Shown here piece by piece: positions 59,380-64,000 of a DNA stretch of 64,000 bases. Each line of letters opens with the position of its first letter. Positions within the stretch are counted from its first letter, which is position 1. This DNA comes from Cavia porcellus (lineage: Eukaryota; Chordata; Mammalia; Rodentia; Caviidae), in the NCBI RefSeq assembly GCF_034190915.1, contig NW_026947485.1:51195019-51259018 (forward strand). The letters run 5' to 3'. The translations under genes were made by a program, and so were the position numbers. Below the pieces are notes generated by a model. That model saw only the letters and a program-made list of their open reading frames with translations. It did not search any database and had not been told where the DNA came from.

Positions 59380-60255
59380 CTACTTTTTATCAGTACATGT
59401 CTGCAGTACACACTGTTACATTCTTTATGATGAGCATCTCAATTCTTCGTTCATCATCTTCCTATCCCTTCTCTCCATCTCCTAATCTCCTTCATATCTG
59501 AAAAAGATTCATCTCCCTATTTCTTACTATCTGTTTTTAATTTTGCTTTCCGTATTCTGGGTTTTTCATATAACAGAAACAATGTGATATTGAAGCTTTT
59601 TTCTTTCTTTTTTCTCTTCCTTTCTTTCCTTCCTTTCTTCCTCCCTTCTTTTTGTACCACTGATCAAACTCAGGACCTTGCACTTGCCAGGCAGGCATTT
59701 TGCCAGTGGGGTATATCCCTGGCTCAGTACGAAGCTTTTGCATCTCATTTATGTCACTTAACCTTATAGTATCATGGTATATTCATTGTTCTACAAATGA
59801 CTCAAACTTTATTTTTCTTTACGCGATAGTAGTACTCCATTGTACATAAATGCCATAATTTCTGTATGTACTGAGGGACACACAGGCTATTTCCAAGACT
59901 GAGCTACTGTATTATGAATTATGTTACTATAAGCACAAGTATGCATACATGACTGTAAGATGTGTTTCTTTTGGGAAGACACATAGAAAGAAAACAGCTT
60001 GGGTCAAATGGAATTTCTAGTTTAAGTTTTCTGAAGAATCTCCACACTAATTTCCATAATGGTTGTACTAGTCTACGTGCCCACCGACAGCCATATATTC
60101 CAGGTATCAGTTCTCTGACTGAGGAACAGCTGGCAAAAAGATTTTTTTTTTTCCCACTCTGTAGGTTGTGACTTTACTCTACTGGTTGTTTCTTTTGCTG
60201 TGCAGAAGCTTTTTAATTTGATTTAATGTCACTTGCTGATTCTTGGTATTTCCTG
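59380..60255 (-). pseudogene. L1 ORF2 C-terminal remnant and 3'UTR
   Basis: Antisense L1 landmarks: GCTGTGCAGAAGCTTTTTAA, CATAATGGTTGTACTAGTCT, TACTCCATTGTACATAAATG, then the pyrimidine-rich 3'UTR tract and TTTTATCAGTACATGTCTGC as the tail. The reverse transcriptase is missing and the frame is broken. This copy identifies the other L1 tails in the window (8745, 12205, 35485). An ID SINE interrupts it at about 59650-59735. It is in TES sense orientation. Confidence 0.75.
59640..59735 (-). mobile_element. ID-type SINE inserted in an L1
   Basis: Minus reading: GAGCCAGGGATATACCCCAC, GTGCAAGGTCCTGAGTTTGA and GTACAAAAAG, followed by a purine-rich tail (plus-strand TTCTTCCTCCCTTC). L1 text continues on both sides, so it inserted later than the L1. 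The A box is damaged (ATATACCCCACTGG). Confidence 0.7.
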
Positions 60256-61009
60256 TGAAACAGGAGTGAACTGAGAGTTCTCAAGTTATCAGGGAGTATA
60301 TTTTCGTATTCACTTTCAACATAACAATCTTATAATTATATGGGAGGATGACTGGAAAAGAAGTGGAGAATAATTTAATTCCAATTTTCCAAATGTGTCC
60401 AGCTCTGGAAGGAGTTAAGGATAACCAGTCGTGAGGACAGACACATGGGGGGAGGGACCCCAGGTCCACCTCAACCACAAAGCTCTGTGGTCTTAGGCTA
60501 CTGCTGCAGCCTTCTTATATACAAATATATAGTTGGCACAAAGTATTTTATTTTAAGGACTGTGTTGCTGCAGTTGATGTTCAAAGGTATCTGCCTTTGT
60601 TCTTCCAGTTATGGCTAAAATGCCAGGGACTAACCAAGAGTTGTAAGCAAGAGAAATGTGCCTGGACTCAGGTCAGGAATATGATGGAACTACTAAGAAA
60701 CACAATCTGGACAGACTACATCAACACAAGCTAGGATGGAGGCCAAAGGCCTCGTGTTTTACAGCTACTAGACTCTCAGACTATACCTAGTTTACATTAG
60801 GTGAGTCTGTGTGATAAAACTGAAATAAAGGGGTGATTTTCATGCCATGGAGATCTGCTCTTGCCTTTTTATCTGGTCACAAAATATCTGACTTTAAGGA
60901 TTTGCAATAGAAATAATACAGATCAAACAAAATACTATAAACAAGCTTCCTGCTTTAGAGAAAAGATGACCATCTCTTAGTACTAAGCTTGTAAACTTAA
61001 AAACTATGC

Positions 61010-61024
61010 CCAGTAGAGGGCACT
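61010..61024 (+). promoter_or_regulatory. CTCF-like motif in TES intron 2
   Basis: CCAGTAGAGGGCACT matches the CTCF core CCASYAGRKGGC followed by AC, every constrained position. It lies about 1.5 kb inside intron 2 from exon 2. Motif match only. Confidence 0.45.
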
Positions 61025-61591
61025 GCAGACCTCTGGAAAGTCAGCAAGAATCACAAAAAGTGAGCACAGCAAGAGCTGAAATACAGTCAGCCTCTGCTTC
61101 CTATCGTTGGTTCCACTGTATGGAGTCAGAGGCAAATAAAAAAAAAATAATTCCAAACAATGATGGTACATGTACTATTTATGGAATTTTAAAAGCTGTC
61201 ATTTTTCCCTAAATAATTTACCTAGCACATATAATGTATTATTATAAGTTATCTAACAAACAAAGTACCTGGATGTGTAGACTATACACAAATATTATAC
61301 CATTTTACATAAGAGATTTAAGCATCTATGGATTCTGGGGACCTGCAGAACTTGGATACTAAGCGACAACTGTATTTCAATCCATGAAGAACATTTTGTG
61401 TTTAGTAATGTTATCTTTTTAGAAATGACAGGCACATTGCCTAACTACTATGTTCCTGAAAAGACAGAACCAGGAAGAGCCATTTAAACTTTAAAAACTT
61501 AAGACTCCATGGAAAATTCAGCTATCTAAAAATAAAGAACTGTGACATTTCTTAGAGGACCTAGGTTTCTGTTATTTTCAATATTATCATA

Positions 61592-61690
61592 CTTGTTTTT
61601 TTTTTTTTTTTTCAGTGTCAAGGTTTGAATTCAGGGTTGATAACGGCTAGGCAAGTACTCTGCCACTATATTCTCAACCCTTTTTTTTGA
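61592..61690 (-). repeat. ID-type SINE, diverged
   Basis: A T-run (61595-61613) precedes CAGTGTCAAGGTTTGAATTC, then GGCTAGGCAAGTACTCTGCC; in minus orientation this is a tRNA-like head with an A-tail. Confidence 0.6.
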
Positions 61691-62491
61691 GACATTAAAT
61701 ATGTTAGCTTTTAAAGGAGTTTGACATCCACTCTCTTATATCTTCCCTCAACTTATATTGTACAAAGTCAGAGCACTAATGAAATTGTGTATGCTTTCTA
61801 GAGTTTTCTGTAGAAATCTGTATAACACATGTAGCTGTCAAATGAGGTTCACTGTTAAAAATCACTGCTATTCTAATATTGTATTATTGATCTTTTTCCT
61901 TCTAACAATAATATGCTGTTCTAACTTTGAGCAGACATGTGAACTACCACGGTGATCTATACAGCTATTGACCAAGAACATCCATGCTCTTCACAAGAAC
62001 AAGTTTCAAATACTGGTTTCTGATAGGTTTTTCAGTAATAAGTTTACTTCTAGAAATTTTAAAGATACCTAAAACCTTATTTCCTGATAACTACTATATG
62101 AATACTCAATTCATCACTCATATCTATCACTTCTTCCAAATATAAGATATAAAAAGATAGTAATTATTAAAAATAATAATTAAATTAATAAACCATCCTG
62201 GAAGATTAACACAAACTTGTTTGCCACTTAGAAAAGGCATAATCAATGTTTAAGATTCATAAGAAAGATGAAACAGCAAATACATCAAACTAATCTAAAT
62301 ATAGTTATTATGGTTGCATTTGCTCAGTCAAACTTAATGACAGGAAGACAGACAGCTCTATTTTTCATTCATTTAAAAAAAATAACATCTACAACTTAGC
62401 AACTATGACTGAGAACTCTTGAAGAGATTGCACTGTCTGAGAAACTACTGCCAAAAAGAGTAAATTACTAAGGCAGTTTTCAAAACATTAC

Positions 62492-62577
62492 CTCCAGAAG
62501 TGCAGTTCAAATCCTTCACAGTTTTCTTTGCATTTTAAACAGGGGGCTCCAAATCCTTGCTCATGACCTAAGCCCAT
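62492..62577 (-). CDS. TES: TES exon 2: start of the 412-residue isoform
   Basis: Eighty-six nt: 28 codons plus two bases of Arg38. It opens exactly with ATG after the acceptor TTCAACAG and encodes [20 protein letters not shown] then EGFELHFW, a cysteine-containing N-terminus typical of testin. The donor is AG|GTAATG. In human, one isoform (421 residues) carries nine more residues from an upstream exon and another (412 residues) starts at this methionine. The joined exons here give exactly 412 codons, so the coding sequence in the window is complete for the short form and lacks nine residues for the long form, whose first exon and the promoter lie beyond 64000. Confidence 0.95.
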
Positions 62578-64000
62578 CTGTTGAAGAGAAAACATAGATC
62601 TATTATTATGTTTTTAGAAATCTGAAAAATTCAATAAATCACACTTTTAATTCCACTTACCGTTCCTGTTGATGTAGCTTTCAAACAAATCTTTTGTGAG
62701 TGGCACGCTGTTTAGCCAATTATGACAGCCAGGTAGTAAATGGCAGCTCCAAGTACATACAGAACATACTTTACGCTCTTATTGCTTTTTATCATGAAAA
62801 GAAAAGCATCAAGAAACAACTGTGGGGTGGACTGTGGGATGGACTGTCATCAAAAGCAGGAATTTATGTCTTTGACCACTACACGCCCTGGCTATAATAA
62901 GCACAGGGAACACTCGGGAAGCAGAGTTTAGATGGCAAGTCTGGTCCTAAGTGGCATATTTTGCAGCAAACAAGGAAATGCATGAAAGGTTTTAGGAATT
63001 AAAAGTTTAATTATTTTAATTATGATAAATAGTAACCACAAACATTTATTGAATGCCAGAAATAGTATGTCCTTTGTTTCTTCATCAGAATTGTATGAAA
63101 ATCATAAAATGGTTATACAGTAGGAAATGGTATTGTCCATTTTAATTGAAACCCAGAGAGAGATAGAAGTCCTTGCCTAAGATCAAAATGGCAGAGAAAA
63201 AAGGATTTGAATCCAGGACTTTCTGACCACACGACCTGTGCTCTCACAGCTAGGCAAGGGGGTGGGAGGGCTGTACTGTTACCTTACTGTGGTAAACTGT
63301 TCTTTTCTCTCCATCCTACTAAACAACACTTGGTAACTTTCTGAGACATGGCCTAATAGGCAGATAGGGTGGGAGAACAGATAAGGGCATACAAGGGCAA
63401 GGCAATGTAAACTCTTCTATACAACTACTTATCCACAAAAAAAAGATTGACTGGCTTTGCACTTGCACATCAGCAAATCACTAGTGACCACATTATTTCA
63501 TATTTTAAATGTTGCATTAGTAGCTGTGACAAATTAATTACCACTGGAGTAGTTTTTGAGTGGGCCAAATCTTTTTAAATGGTCTCCTGTAATTTTACCA
63601 AGTTGTATTTATCATTATGTAACCAAAACCACATGGTAATTTGTTCTCTGCACAATCAGCCTTGAGCCTTTGCTTTTTATCTGATGAAAATGAACACATC
63701 CTTCTACTGCAATGGCATATTCCAGGTCAGCTAGTCAATCAGCTTGTTTAGGAGAATTATAATACTAATTATATGTCAGACTACCTCAACATACTCTCTA
63801 ATGTATAAAAATCCAGCGGTACTTCATCATCATACCATGTCTATATTACCAATTCTCAAAAGAGTTGAACTTTTGTACACTGTGTATTTCACATCAGCAT
63901 TAAACTTTCTCAGAATCAACTTTTTTCTTGTCACTGGCAATTACAGTTTAGAGTACGGCATACAGTGAGTCAAACAAAGAACTGAGGAAGATGGGTTGTG
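62578..64000 (-). other. TES: 3' end of TES intron 1
   Basis: Intronic sequence upstream of exon 2 up to the window edge. It contains a MIR copy (63036-63250) and otherwise unrecognised DNA. There is no CpG-rich stretch, so the TES promoter is not in the window. Confidence 0.75.
63036..63250 (-). repeat. MIR SINE, nearly full length
   Basis: AACATTTATTGAATGCCAGA, CATTTTAATTGAAACCCAGAG, GTCCTTGCCTAAGATCAAAAT, GGATTTGAATCCAGGACTTTC and CTGTGCTCTCACAGCT correspond in order to antisense MIR across its whole length. Confidence 0.75.

Larger units (their letters stand above)
51965..62491 (-). other. TES: TES intron 2 (10.5 kb)
   Basis: Donor GTAATG, acceptor TTGTAG. Repeats inside: ancient LINE-like copy (52600-53620), two B1 copies, an LTR-like repeat (57605-57985), an MLT/MST-type LTR with a microsatellite (58370-58795), a minus-strand L1 with an ID insertion (59380-60255), another ID (61592-61690) and a CTCF-like motif at 61010. 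Stretches 53620-54420, 54530-56860 and 60260-61590 have no recognised feature apart from that motif. Confidence 0.85.

Noticed and set aside
1..64000. CRISPR array, phage, plasmid or operon-like system
   Set aside because: All tandem repeats found are microsatellites or transposon parts without spacer structure, and gene architecture is intron-split and mammalian.

Overview
The window reads as nuclear DNA of a placental mammal, most likely a non-murine rodent. It is AT-rich, has intron-split coding sequence with GT-AG splice sites, and is dense in mammalian repeats: L1, L2, MIR, MaLR/MLT-type LTRs and hAT miniature elements. The rodent assignment rests on tRNA-Ala-like ID SINEs, B1-like SINEs and one B1 joined to an ID unit (a B1-dID-type dimer). 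That mix is familiar from squirrel-related and beaver/kangaroo-rat-related lineages; the species cannot be fixed by eye.

One protein-coding gene is present. TES (testin, a PET and triple-LIM focal-adhesion protein) lies on the minus strand. Six coding exons run from 62577 down to the TAG stop at 40637-40639. Joined, they give 412 uninterrupted codons, the length of the shorter testin isoform, which starts at the ATG opening exon 2. The first exon of the 421-residue isoform, the promoter and any CpG island lie beyond position 64000. Introns are 10.5 kb (intron 2), 832 bp, 739 bp, 354 bp and 8.25 kb (intron 6).

Positions 1 to about 39.6 kb are downstream of TES. In human and mouse TES is followed by a long intergenic stretch before CAV2, and this half fits that: no exon was recognised, only repeats and single-copy AT-rich DNA. 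Notable structures are a triplicated L1 3'UTR segment (0.77-1.26 kb), an 80-bp hAT miniature element with 8-bp target duplications (3.2 kb), tRNA-like SINEs with clean target duplications (11.3 and 12.0 kb), an inverted pair of L1 3' ends (12.2-12.5 kb), a 4.5-kb L1 mosaic with an inverted middle piece (14.75-19.4 kb) and an LTR nested in an MLT1 LTR (25.2-25.9 kb).

Within TES, intron 6 carries the most elaborate structure: a complete LTR-internal-LTR MaLR-like element with 5-bp target duplications, sitting inside an older element of the same class whose 3' LTR is itself split by a hAT miniature element. All the LTR elements here run antisense to TES. The TES stop codon lies in an imperfect 47-bp tandem duplication. 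CTCF-like motifs lie just past the probable polyadenylation signal and in intron 2. I found no operon, CRISPR, mobile cassette or other novel multi-gene system; this is an ordinary mammalian gene locus with an interesting repeat history.
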